From a virus: 23,390 nt of DNA. Below are positions 1 through 6,691 of this stretch, piece by piece; the first letter of the stretch is position 1, and the number at the start of each line of letters is the position of its first letter. The translations under genes were made by a program, and so were the position numbers. The notes beneath the pieces were generated by a model. It worked only from the letters and a program-made list of their open reading frames with translations. It was not told where the DNA came from and searched no databases. The stretch lies in the IMG/VR virus record IMGVR_UViG_3300009068_000198, positions 1 through 23,390 of that record; one strand, 5' to 3'.

Positions 1-544
1 CATAACTTTTTGGACCATTAATAGTTTTAAAATAATCACGTATTTGATTTACAGCACTTTTAATATTAGCATATGGGTCTATTAACTGAGCATCTATGAT
101 AGATTCTATATTTTTAAGTACTTTTGAATCGGTAACTTTAATTTTGAATTTTTTTATTGCTAATTTAAGATTGCTTAAATCTTTAGTAAGAAATTCATTA
201 ATAGATGTGCTTTCGGTAGAAACTGGTTTTTTAGCTATTGGTACCTCTACTTCTCCTGATGTAATTCCTTTTTCAATACAATTAAGCATTCTAGAAGTTA
301 TATTAAAAGCTGCGCAATTATTACATCTAGATGACTTAGCTTCTTCCATGGAATCTAATTGCCATTCAGACGCTTTTGCTTTCCAAAATTTAATATTTGG
401 ATTGTTAGGGTTTAATGGACCATATCCAGCTTTGTCAATAGCAATTTGTCTATGCTTTAAGTTAACTTCTACATTTTGAGTAGCTACTGGACACTTTGGA
501 GCTTCCTCTTCAACTTCTTTTAATATGTGTTTTAATTTAATCAT
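1..544 (-). CDS. Conserved Cys-rich phage protein, 3' end outside window
   Basis: This partial reading frame starts with ATG at 544 and runs 181 codons to the window edge without a stop. The N-terminus reads MIKLKHILKE, a lysine-rich LKE opening like that of its neighbour. Residues 18-85 form the recognisable core: KCPVATQNVEVNLKHRQIAI, then GYGPLNPNNP, a KFWKAKASEW segment and a CNNCAAFN motif, with a further Cys at about residue 90. From memory, this core (AIDKxxYGPLNP, then FW, then RCxNCAAF) recurs in marine T4-like phages as a protein of unknown function. The paired cysteines suggest a metal site, but I cannot assign a role. The C-terminal part (about 115-181) is Lys/Ile-rich and probably helical. 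It follows the ParB-like gene by 1 nt on the same strand. The start lies behind AAAATAAAATAAG, with no Shine-Dalgarno. Confidence 0.8.
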   Translation of the reverse strand, partial: MIKLKHILKEVEEEAPKCPVATQNVEVNLKHRQIAIDKAGYGPLNPNNPNIKFWKAKASEWQLDSMEEAKSSRCNNCAAFNITSRMLNCIEKGITSGEVEVPIAKKPVSTESTSINEFLTKDLSNLKLAIKKFKIKVTDSKVLKNIESIIDAQLIDPYANIKSAVNQIRDYFKTINGPKSY

Positions 545-545
545 C

Positions 546-1463
546 TTATTTTATTTTTAAAAAAGATTCTTTAAGCATAGATTCTAATTTTTTATTAACA
601 GATTCTTTTTTAACGTCTTTTTTCTTTGGATTTATCAAATTAACATCTCCTTGTTTTAAAGCTACACCCCATTTATCTGATCCGCTTTTTTCTGGTTGAG
701 GCATAAAATCTCGTTTCGGAGCCCAACTTTCTGGTTTAGACTTTTTAATCATTATACTAACATTTTTTACAATATGCTTAGCAATTTGAGTATCATCATC
801 ATACCCATAATTATTCCATACGTCACGAGCTTTGTCTTCTAAATTATCTAATACATAGCCATAAGTATTTCGTGAAGTAAACGATAATAAATTACCTGCT
901 TTAAGATTTGCTGAAATAGTAACTGTTTCTCCAGCATCAGCTGCTATCGCGGTATGCACTGCCTTTAAAATATCTTTAGCATCTAGTTTTCCCGTAACAT
1001 TAATACATTTTAATTTTGCATCTGGGTTTGCAGCGTATACTTGAGACCATCTATGATGCCCGTCAATAATAAATTCTCCATTATAAGTAATGATAGAACC
1101 GCCTACATCTGCACTTCCCTTTAGAAACGATTCTAACGAACCATATTGATCAGTACAAATATTTTTTAAACTTTCTTCAGCTCCAATTTCATTTTGAGTT
1201 GGTTTAAGGTCTTTTGCCGCAATTAGTGTCGAAGCAACACTAAACTTTTCGTCATTAGGTTGTCCATCAGTTTGACCTGCTTTAAGCACTGCCATAATTT
1301 TAGGATCTTTTGAATATTGCTGTAATAGGGTAACATATGCAGGTACTGAGTCTGTTTTAAATGCCGTAGATAAATCATCTAATTTATCTTGAGTTTCATC
1401 CTCTTTTAAAATACCTGCCAATTTTTGTAATCTAACCGATTCTTTTATTAATTCTTGTTTCAT
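546..1463 (-). CDS. ParB/Srx-like DGHHR-domain protein
   Basis: A 305-aa protein. The N-terminus (KESVRLQKLAGILKEDE, residues 8-24) is a segment often seen at the start of T4-like marine phage proteins. Residues about 85-170 resemble a ParB-like fold: a PTQNEI segment (88-93), then the sequence GEFIIDGHHRWSQVYA, whose DGHHRW (134-139) is the signature of the ParB-like/sulfiredoxin-like superfamily that binds or hydrolyses nucleotides. The middle (about 170-250) is Ala/Asp/Lys-rich with no motif I know. The C-terminus is Lys-rich and repeats the KKESV and MLKES elements. Whether it is a nuclease, a CTPase or a structural protein cannot be read from the sequence. It begins 17 nt after the stop of the 319-aa gene, from which it is separated by four TTTTA units (plus-strand reading), and it lacks a Shine-Dalgarno. 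Confidence 0.75.
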   Translation of the reverse strand: MKQELIKESVRLQKLAGILKEDETQDKLDDLSTAFKTDSVPAYVTLLQQYSKDPKIMAVLKAGQTDGQPNDEKFSVASTLIAAKDLKPTQNEIGAEESLKNICTDQYGSLESFLKGSADVGGSIITYNGEFIIDGHHRWSQVYAANPDAKLKCINVTGKLDAKDILKAVHTAIAADAGETVTISANLKAGNLLSFTSRNTYGYVLDNLEDKARDVWNNYGYDDDTQIAKHIVKNVSIMIKKSKPESWAPKRDFMPQPEKSGSDKWGVALKQGDVNLINPKKKDVKKESVNKKLESMLKESFLKIK

Positions 1464-1482
1464 TTTATTTTATTTTATTTTA
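1463..1482. repeat. Pentanucleotide tandem repeat (TTTTA)x4
   Basis: Four perfect copies of TTTTA (TAAAA on the minus strand) occupy the whole spacer between the 319-aa gene and the ParB-like gene. The stop codon of the first and the first base of the ATG of the second lie inside the array. The A-rich minus-strand reading immediately before the ATG may act as the Bacteroidota-type, non-Shine-Dalgarno initiation region. Unit gain or loss would change only the spacing, not a reading frame. Confidence 0.8.
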
Positions 1483-2439
1483 CCAAAATCTACAACTCCA
1501 ATATCTAGCCTTCCATCTTGGGCCTGGATTAGTATCACATTTATGTCTAGCTCTAAACGACTTCCTTCTTGCTGGATTACTTTTTTTAATTTTCATTCCA
1601 GGTTCGCCAAATCCTACTTTTACAACATTTCCTTTGTCATTTCTAACATAAACAGCACGCTTTCTAGGGCCTCCAGGAGTATAAAACGGTTTGCCTAACT
1701 TAACCTTTCTACCTCTATATTCAGCTTCGATTAACGTCTCAATATCGTTTTTTTTTGACTCAATATAAAGTTCGGTTGGAGATGCTTTAGGCTGTTTCAT
1801 TTTTTTATCATAATCGCCCATGTTAACTCCTTTTTGTTGAGCTTTACTTCCAAATGCCATGTCTTCTAACTCTTTTTCAGACTGTCTAAAATCTTCAATT
1901 TCATTTTCAAACCAACCAGCAGCTAACGCTGCATTATTCATAGCTTGTGCTATGTCATCTTGATCAACTTCTGGAAATTTTTCAAATCCTAATTCATAAA
2001 ACTCATCCCAATCATCATCATTAGCTAACGCCTTTAATTTCTTTTTATTTGAATTAAAAAATGTTTCAACTTCATCTTTTAACGAAACCTCTTCACTTTC
2101 ACGTAAATTTACAGATTCTTTTACAATTTTGCGAACTGCCATTCTAACAATATGCTCTTGAATTTTATGATCTAATAAATCATAAATTTCTTCTGGTTCG
2201 TTAGATAAAATTTTATGAAATGCTTTATCCGCTGCATCCGCTTCAGATTCTGCTTGTTTTAATTTTTTTGCTTGAGCAATTAATGCAGGTTTTGCCTTTT
2301 CTCTTTTAACTGGATCTGTTGCATTAACAAACGCAGTTTTAAGAGCAAGCATTTTAGTTTCTTCTTCTTGCATTGCAAACATTTTAGCTTGCAATACTTC
2401 TGTTGCTTTTTTTAATTCTTTTGAAATATTTGGTGTCAT
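1480..2439 (-). CDS. Conserved phage protein with C-terminal RRKSFRARHxC / KARYWSC domain
   Basis: A 319-aa protein in two halves. Residues 1-110 are highly charged and Ala/Lys/Glu-rich, predicted helical or coiled-coil, and end in VRKIVKESVNLRESEE, which resembles the KESVRLQKL segment of the next gene. An acidic stretch (DDDWDEFYELGFEKF) follows at about 141-155. The C-terminal 80 residues are distinctive: YRGRKVKLGKPF (241-252), AVYVRNDKGNVVKVGFG (262-278), RRKSFRARHKC (291-301) and PGPRWKARYWSCRFW at the very end. I recognise this basic, aromatic C-terminal block as recurring in T4-like marine phages, always without a firm function as far as I know. The basic surface and two Cys (301, 316) could suit nucleic-acid or metal binding. 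The gene begins 4 nt after the stop of the GAF-like gene. Confidence 0.8.
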   Translation of the reverse strand: MTPNISKELKKATEVLQAKMFAMQEEETKMLALKTAFVNATDPVKREKAKPALIAQAKKLKQAESEADAADKAFHKILSNEPEEIYDLLDHKIQEHIVRMAVRKIVKESVNLRESEEVSLKDEVETFFNSNKKKLKALANDDDWDEFYELGFEKFPEVDQDDIAQAMNNAALAAGWFENEIEDFRQSEKELEDMAFGSKAQQKGVNMGDYDKKMKQPKASPTELYIESKKNDIETLIEAEYRGRKVKLGKPFYTPGGPRKRAVYVRNDKGNVVKVGFGEPGMKIKKSNPARRKSFRARHKCDTNPGPRWKARYWSCRFW

Positions 2440-2443
2440 CTTA

Positions 2444-3058
2444 TTATTGATTTAAATGCGTCATTAATACGCCGCTCATCGCTGCTGCGTGATTTGAAAT
2501 ATGATTTATAGATTCTGCATCTAATATATGTTTTCTTTTAGTGTAACCTATGCCTAAATATCCAATAAACTTGCCGTCTATTGTTTTAATAGCAAAAAAG
2601 TAACCTGATTTACAACCATGCTCTTCAGCAATATATTTCAATCCAAAAGTAGATATTTTTTCATCTTTAAAATCAGATATTTCAATTATATCATTTTCTA
2701 ATAACTCATTAATTGATTTAGAAAATAAATTAACTGGAATATTTTGAAAATTAGATTGAATAGAGCTTATTCCAGCATTTACCGTCTCGTAAAATATAGA
2801 AAATTTAGCAATTGATCTTCCGGTTGGATAAAAATGACCTCCATTATGAAATTGTGCAATCCAAACTCGATCTGCTTTAAATTCATCTTTGATATGATCT
2901 ATTTTATCAGTTACTAATTTTGAAACTTCCAAAGCTTTTTCTACCATATCGGCAGGCTTTTTCTTTTTATCTAAATAGTTTTTAACTAGCATTATTAATA
3001 TAGGCCCTGCTACCCCAGTTAAAAATGCAACTATAATTGGACTAAGTGATTGAAACAT
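2444..3058 (-). CDS. Membrane-anchored GAF-like domain protein
   Basis: A 204-aa protein. Residues 6-27 are a hydrophobic segment (SPIIVAFLTGVAGPILIMLV) followed by KNYLDKKKK, which fits a single N-terminal membrane anchor with a cytoplasmic body. A short helical linker (37-60) leads to a domain from about 62 to 200 that reads like a GAF sensor fold: RVWIAQFHNGGHFYPTG, SIAKFSIFYE, then GYFFAIKTIDGKFIGYLGIG. The FHNGG and IGYLGIGY strands are the most GAF-like parts. No catalytic motif is visible, so it probably binds a ligand or a partner. It overlaps the zinc-ribbon gene by 17 nt, suggesting translational coupling. It is the only start here with a plausible Shine-Dalgarno (CGGAAGACAATG), though that stretch also codes for the upstream protein. 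A link to lysis timing or host signalling would be speculation. Confidence 0.75.
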   Translation of the reverse strand: MFQSLSPIIVAFLTGVAGPILIMLVKNYLDKKKKPADMVEKALEVSKLVTDKIDHIKDEFKADRVWIAQFHNGGHFYPTGRSIAKFSIFYETVNAGISSIQSNFQNIPVNLFSKSINELLENDIIEISDFKDEKISTFGLKYIAEEHGCKSGYFFAIKTIDGKFIGYLGIGYTKRKHILDAESINHISNHAAAMSGVLMTHLNQ

Positions 3059-3668
3059 TGTCTTCCGTGTTAGGGTTTTTTAATTTATTAATAAAGTTTT
3101 CTTTAAACTGTTTAAATTCATTTTCAATTTTTTCGGCAATTTCATCTCCTGTCATACCACCTTCCCAATGTTCAGTAGTACCGTCAGCATTAATAAAAGC
3201 TAATGGATTTCTAAACGCAGCTGCTAATTCAATAGATTCTTGTTCAGCATCCTTTAACCAAGCTTCTGCACTTTTCAACATTCTTTCTCTTTCATATTCT
3301 TCAAATTTTCCTTCAATACGCAATTCATGTTCAAAAGCAACTTGACAGTCAAAACAATGACCTTCTAATTTCCAAAACTTTTCATCTAACCTAGGATTAT
3401 CCATCGGCTCATTGCATTTAGGACAATATGAAGGCATTCTTGAAGCGGCAATAAGTGAACGAATTTCATCCATTTTACCTTTCTTAATTTTAAAACCTTC
3501 TCGTTGTTCCCATTCAATACCATCGCTATCAATCCAAACATCACCTACTGTATGTTTTTCTTGAACAGTTTTAGTATCAGCAAACCCAACTGTTTGTTTA
3601 GTTTGTGTTTTATGCGTGCCATCAAGCATTTTCTTAATAGCGTCTATATTACGTAACTTAGTACTCAT
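3042..3668 (-). CDS. Zinc-ribbon phage protein of unknown function
   Basis: A 208-aa protein. Residues 1-40 are polar and low in complexity. A short beta-rich segment follows (GDVWIDSDGIEWEQREGFKI, 42-61). A four-Cys zinc ribbon spans residues 82-108: CPKC (82-85) and CFDC (105-108), about 20 residues apart, with an acidic/aromatic loop containing KFWKLEGH between them. The remainder is helical and acidic (FEEYERERMLKSAEAWLKDA), then NPLAFINADGTTEHWEGG. Similar zinc-ribbon proteins occur in marine myoviruses with no established function. The start has the AATAAAATACAATAATG context and no Shine-Dalgarno. The 3' end overlaps the GAF-like gene by 17 nt, so the two probably share a transcript. 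Confidence 0.78.
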   Translation of the reverse strand: MSTKLRNIDAIKKMLDGTHKTQTKQTVGFADTKTVQEKHTVGDVWIDSDGIEWEQREGFKIKKGKMDEIRSLIAASRMPSYCPKCNEPMDNPRLDEKFWKLEGHCFDCQVAFEHELRIEGKFEEYERERMLKSAEAWLKDAEQESIELAAAFRNPLAFINADGTTEHWEGGMTGDEIAEKIENEFKQFKENFINKLKNPNTEDNVSIT

Positions 3669-3678
3669 TATTGTATTT

Positions 3679-3686
3679 TATTTATA
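3679..3686 (-). promoter_or_regulatory. TATAAATA box (T4 late-promoter-like)
   Basis: The minus strand reads TATAAATA ten nucleotides before the ATG of the zinc-ribbon gene, identical to the T4 late -10 consensus. In AT-rich spacer DNA this may be chance, and it differs from the RATATTTAT element found before the virion genes. Confidence 0.3.
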
Positions 3687-3720
3687 ATAATTATTTTACT
3701 TTCTAAAAGATGTCACTAAA

Positions 3721-6243
3721 TTATTTTTTAAATGATGAACTCATGCCTTTAATTATAAAAGATCCAGTAAGCTTAAATGGCTTTTTAGAAATTTTCGGAT
3801 CACGAATTACAATACCTTCATGCTCTGATACAGGCCCTAATGGAGAATTTAATTTTTCTAATACAGCATCTCCTAATTTCATAGTAGCCATATAAATTAC
3901 ATACCCGTCAACTGCAGATTTATAATCTTTAGGATCTTCAATATATTCAGGCAATGGAGTTCCTTCTGAAATTTTAATTAATACATCTTTTGACAATGCA
4001 GAAATTTTCTTACCGTCGACAGTTTTAATTTCATTATCTGGAATAGTTGCTTGAGCTAACCATTGAGAAAGAGTTTTAGTTTCTTTTTTGTCTCCGTAAT
4101 TAACTGTATATTTTTTATTTAACGCTACGGTTAAGTCTGGATTGCCATCTAATGTGGTTGGAATAGAACCTAAAACTTCATATCCATTTTTATTGGCTAT
4201 TGGAACTAAATTATTTAGTAAATCTTGCAAAGCTGGTTTGGAATATTTAATTTCTTTAGTAGCTCTTCTTTTAGGAGTTACTTGTTCAATTTCTAATAAT
4301 CCATGAACTGCTAAGAAATTTTTATTATAAGACAATACATTAGTTGATCCAGCTACATATTCCAAGTTAAACATGATATTTGGGTTATCCCAAAGACCTA
4401 ATTTTTTAAGAGCTGGAGTAATTGCTGATAAAGAGTTATTGAAAATATCTAATACAGTTCCACCTACTTTAATCATTCCATGTCCAGCGCCAAATCGATC
4501 TTCTAATTCTGCTTTGGTAATACCTTTTACGTCTAAAGGTTTATTAGAACCTCTATCCATTACAAACACTTTTTTACCATCTAATGTAATTAAACGAATT
4601 GAAGCATTTACTCCATCAATTTTAACTGACGCAGGTCCTTTCTTTAAATAATCAACAGATTGTGCAAACACTTTAACTAAATCTTTTCCTGATTTTACTC
4701 CGTCGATATTAAAGGGATGCTGCATATGACCTCCCGCTCCTCCACACATTAATAATTGATACCCCATATCTAAGGTATTTTTTGAATTAAGTATATCTTC
4801 AACTAATTTCGATAATGAAATTGATGACTTTATATTTTTTGATTCATTTATTGAATGATTTATTATTTCAAGATTTTTATAATGGCCTATAATATGTGGA
4901 TCGATATCATGCATGAATCCTTCGAATATTGAGTACTTATGATCTAAATGCATTGTTCTAGAACGCAAATGAGCGTTGAGAATTTCCTTGAAATAGTATT
5001 GGTAATTAGTTTCAGTAATTACTCGAACTGAATCTCTATATAAATTAAATTCAGTTTTTGAATTTTCTGACACCCAATATCCATTATCAATCATTTTTTT
5101 CTTAAATGATTTTTTATCGCCAAACCCATAACGGTTTCCAATTTCGGACTTATTAATTTTTAGCTTAGGATCTTTATTATAAGACTCAGTAACTTTTTTA
5201 CTTATTAATTTTCGTACATCATCACGTTTAGAAGGATTATCATCTCCGTATTTTGGATTATTATACGTTTCACTTCCATATCTTTCTAATTTAGTCTTTT
5301 TTATTTTTTGCACGTTAGTGGGATCTTTCATAGCGTTATTTTCAGACATTTTTTTACTAACACTATTAGGAATACATTTTGAATTTGGAAATTTAGATTT
5401 ATATTCTTTTAAGGTAATACCATGTTTACATATCATATGACTACCTGTAAGCTGCTGTTTTTGTTCGTTACATATTTCACAGGTAACAAATTCTTGAATA
5501 TTTTCTTGAGTTAATGGTTTTGTTAAATCTAACGATTCACTCCACCATTTTTTAGTAAAGATTGAAGTTTGATTTTCTGATACTTTACTTTTTAAATTCT
5601 TTTTTTTCATAATTTCTGCAATAAATGAAGATTTAGATTCATTTATGTTTTCTAATTTATCAAATATCATTTTAGCAGTTTTTTCATTATACCAACCAAA
5701 CGCTGCTTTGAATAATTTAATTTTTTGAGATCTTGGAACTGATGTATCTCCTAAGGCTTTTCGTAAACTAGTTCCTGACATTTCTCCATATCCTGGAACT
5801 TTTATTAAAACGTGAGGTGCTACTACTAAATACCCATGTTTATCAAACCCTTGTAAATTTGCTTTATGTTTACTGTATTCTTGAAAATATGAATCACTTC
5901 CATCTTTTTTAGTTCCTATTTTAAATCTAGGATTTTCTTTCATATCTTTTGCACCTACTAAAAATACTAACGCAGTATCTTCAGGTTTAAGTTGTGATGT
6001 AATCTCCTCCGCTTTATATGGATTCTTTACCTGTACAAGCCTATCACTAAACCCGTAATTACTTATTATATCGCGTTTCTCTTTGAAAGAAAAGGGCGAT
6101 TTAACCGGGTCTACGACATTCGAAGTTACTATATAACAATTTTGAGCTCCGAATTGAGATTCTAACCATTTGAATGCTTCTGCATGATGTTTTCCAAATG
6201 GCTGAAATCTGCCTGGATATAATGCTATTATGTTTTTAATCAT
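3721..6243 (-). CDS. NMNAT-like nucleotidyltransferase / HNH insert / KxDG ligase-like trifunctional protein
   Basis: An 840-aa uninterrupted frame with three parts. Residues 1-195 form a class-I adenylyl/cytidylyltransferase (Rossmann) domain: ALYPGRFQPFGKHH (7-20) with the HxGH-type motif, SPFSFKEKRDII (49-60), and GEMSGTSLRKAL (153-164) as the ISSTxxR motif. This type includes NMN adenylyltransferases. Residues about 220-490 look like a homing endonuclease: a MucR-like zinc finger (C255, C258, H269, H274), a NUMOD-like segment near 322-355, and an HNH core LDHKYSIFEGF (433-443) with NLEIINHS (457-464). Residues about 496-840 are a covalent nucleotidyltransferase (RNA/DNA ligase or capping) domain: VKIDGVNAS (540-548, predicted adenylated K541), FNLEYV (625-630, motif III), EGIVIRD (809-815, motif IV) and KLTGSFIIK (824-832, motif V). 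The ligase part with GGAGGHMQHPF recalls a family common in marine phages. It starts 12 nt after the 129-aa fibre gene. No intein splice residues are visible. Confidence 0.85.
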   Translation of the reverse strand: MIKNIIALYPGRFQPFGKHHAEAFKWLESQFGAQNCYIVTSNVVDPVKSPFSFKEKRDIISNYGFSDRLVQVKNPYKAEEITSQLKPEDTALVFLVGAKDMKENPRFKIGTKKDGSDSYFQEYSKHKANLQGFDKHGYLVVAPHVLIKVPGYGEMSGTSLRKALGDTSVPRSQKIKLFKAAFGWYNEKTAKMIFDKLENINESKSSFIAEIMKKKNLKSKVSENQTSIFTKKWWSESLDLTKPLTQENIQEFVTCEICNEQKQQLTGSHMICKHGITLKEYKSKFPNSKCIPNSVSKKMSENNAMKDPTNVQKIKKTKLERYGSETYNNPKYGDDNPSKRDDVRKLISKKVTESYNKDPKLKINKSEIGNRYGFGDKKSFKKKMIDNGYWVSENSKTEFNLYRDSVRVITETNYQYYFKEILNAHLRSRTMHLDHKYSIFEGFMHDIDPHIIGHYKNLEIINHSINESKNIKSSISLSKLVEDILNSKNTLDMGYQLLMCGGAGGHMQHPFNIDGVKSGKDLVKVFAQSVDYLKKGPASVKIDGVNASIRLITLDGKKVFVMDRGSNKPLDVKGITKAELEDRFGAGHGMIKVGGTVLDIFNNSLSAITPALKKLGLWDNPNIMFNLEYVAGSTNVLSYNKNFLAVHGLLEIEQVTPKRRATKEIKYSKPALQDLLNNLVPIANKNGYEVLGSIPTTLDGNPDLTVALNKKYTVNYGDKKETKTLSQWLAQATIPDNEIKTVDGKKISALSKDVLIKISEGTPLPEYIEDPKDYKSAVDGYVIYMATMKLGDAVLEKLNSPLGPVSEHEGIVIRDPKISKKPFKLTGSFIIKGMSSSFKK
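4770..5590 (-). mobile_element. Probable homing-endonuclease insertion inside the nucleotidyltransferase-ligase gene
   Basis: This in-frame segment encodes roughly residues 218-490 of the 840-aa protein. It separates two enzyme domains with a zinc-finger, NUMOD-like and HNH arrangement typical of phage homing endonucleases. Catalytic candidates are H432, D434, H435 and N457. The edges are approximate. Both flanks carry a similar INESK...KSS peptide (residues 200-206 and 465-474), sharing ATAAATGAATC in DNA, which could be a trace of how the insert arrived. No terminal HN/C-S-T intein signature was found, so the insert probably stays in the protein. Confidence 0.6.
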
Positions 6244-6255
6244 TTTTTATAAATT

Positions 6256-6645
6256 TTATCCTAACGATGCTGTTTTCCAAGAGGTACCGTTGTGTACATA
6301 CAATTTATTTGTAACTGTATCAAAAAATATTGACCCAGCTGATATACTGCTTGATGCTATTGGAATTAATGTTGAAGTTCCTTGTAATGATCCTGTTATA
6401 CTTCCTGATACCCTTAACGAACCAGTAATGACTACATTTTGATTTAAAGTATTTACAAAAGATGCTGTTTGAGCATTTGATGCTGTTCCGAATAGTGAAC
6501 CTGTAAATGAACCTGTAAATGAATTTGCCGCAACGCGTATTATTAAAGATCCAGTACCATTGTATAATTGACCAGATGATGATACCTGCATCAAATTTTG
6601 ATACGACGCTGATATAGCCTGACTTGATAAATTTTGTATTGCCAT
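6256..6645 (-). CDS. Short tail-fibre-like structural protein
   Basis: A 129-aa protein dominated by Gly/Ser/Thr repeats of the kind found in phage fibres: SFTGSFTGSLFGTASNAQTA (about 42-61), then VVITGSLRVSGSITGSLQGT (about 71-90). The C-terminus, IFFDTVTNKLYVHNGTSWKT, is a beta-hairpin module often seen at the ends of phage fibre or adhesin proteins. It lacks a membrane segment or enzymatic motif. It follows the 962-aa fibre gene on the same strand and carries its own RATATTTAT element 16 nt before the ATG, so it is probably a late virion gene. Its exact place in the fibre or baseplate is unknown. Confidence 0.75.
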   Translation of the reverse strand: MAIQNLSSQAISASYQNLMQVSSSGQLYNGTGSLIIRVAANSFTGSFTGSLFGTASNAQTASFVNTLNQNVVITGSLRVSGSITGSLQGTSTLIPIASSSISAGSIFFDTVTNKLYVHNGTSWKTASLG

Positions 6646-6661
6646 TATTTACTTCTTTGTA

Positions 6662-6670
6662 ATAAATATC
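6662..6670 (-). promoter_or_regulatory. Putative phage late promoter element (GATATTTAT)
   Basis: The minus strand reads AAGATATTTATTACAAAG, ending 16 nt before the ATG of the 129-aa fibre gene. It matches the RATATTTATWWNAAA pattern shared with four other virion-gene starts in the window. Confidence 0.5.
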
Positions 6671-6691
6671 TTGATAAAAATTAAATGTGAT

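Noticed and set aside
96-479. 127-codon plus-strand open frame at the left edge
   Set aside because: It lies opposite the minus-strand Cys-rich CDS, whose product matches a recurrent phage protein. The plus frame has no recognisable features.
4722-4745. Strong Shine-Dalgarno (GGAGG-like) before an internal ATG (M507) that could start a separate ligase
   Set aside because: The purine run encodes the conserved GGAGGHM peptide, and other genes here do not use Shine-Dalgarno sites, so it is probably coincidental.
4770-5590. Intein inside the 840-aa protein
   Set aside because: I could not find a Cys/Ser start block or a terminal HN followed by C/S/T. Retained as a homing endonuclease-like insertion, with an intein only as a remote alternative.
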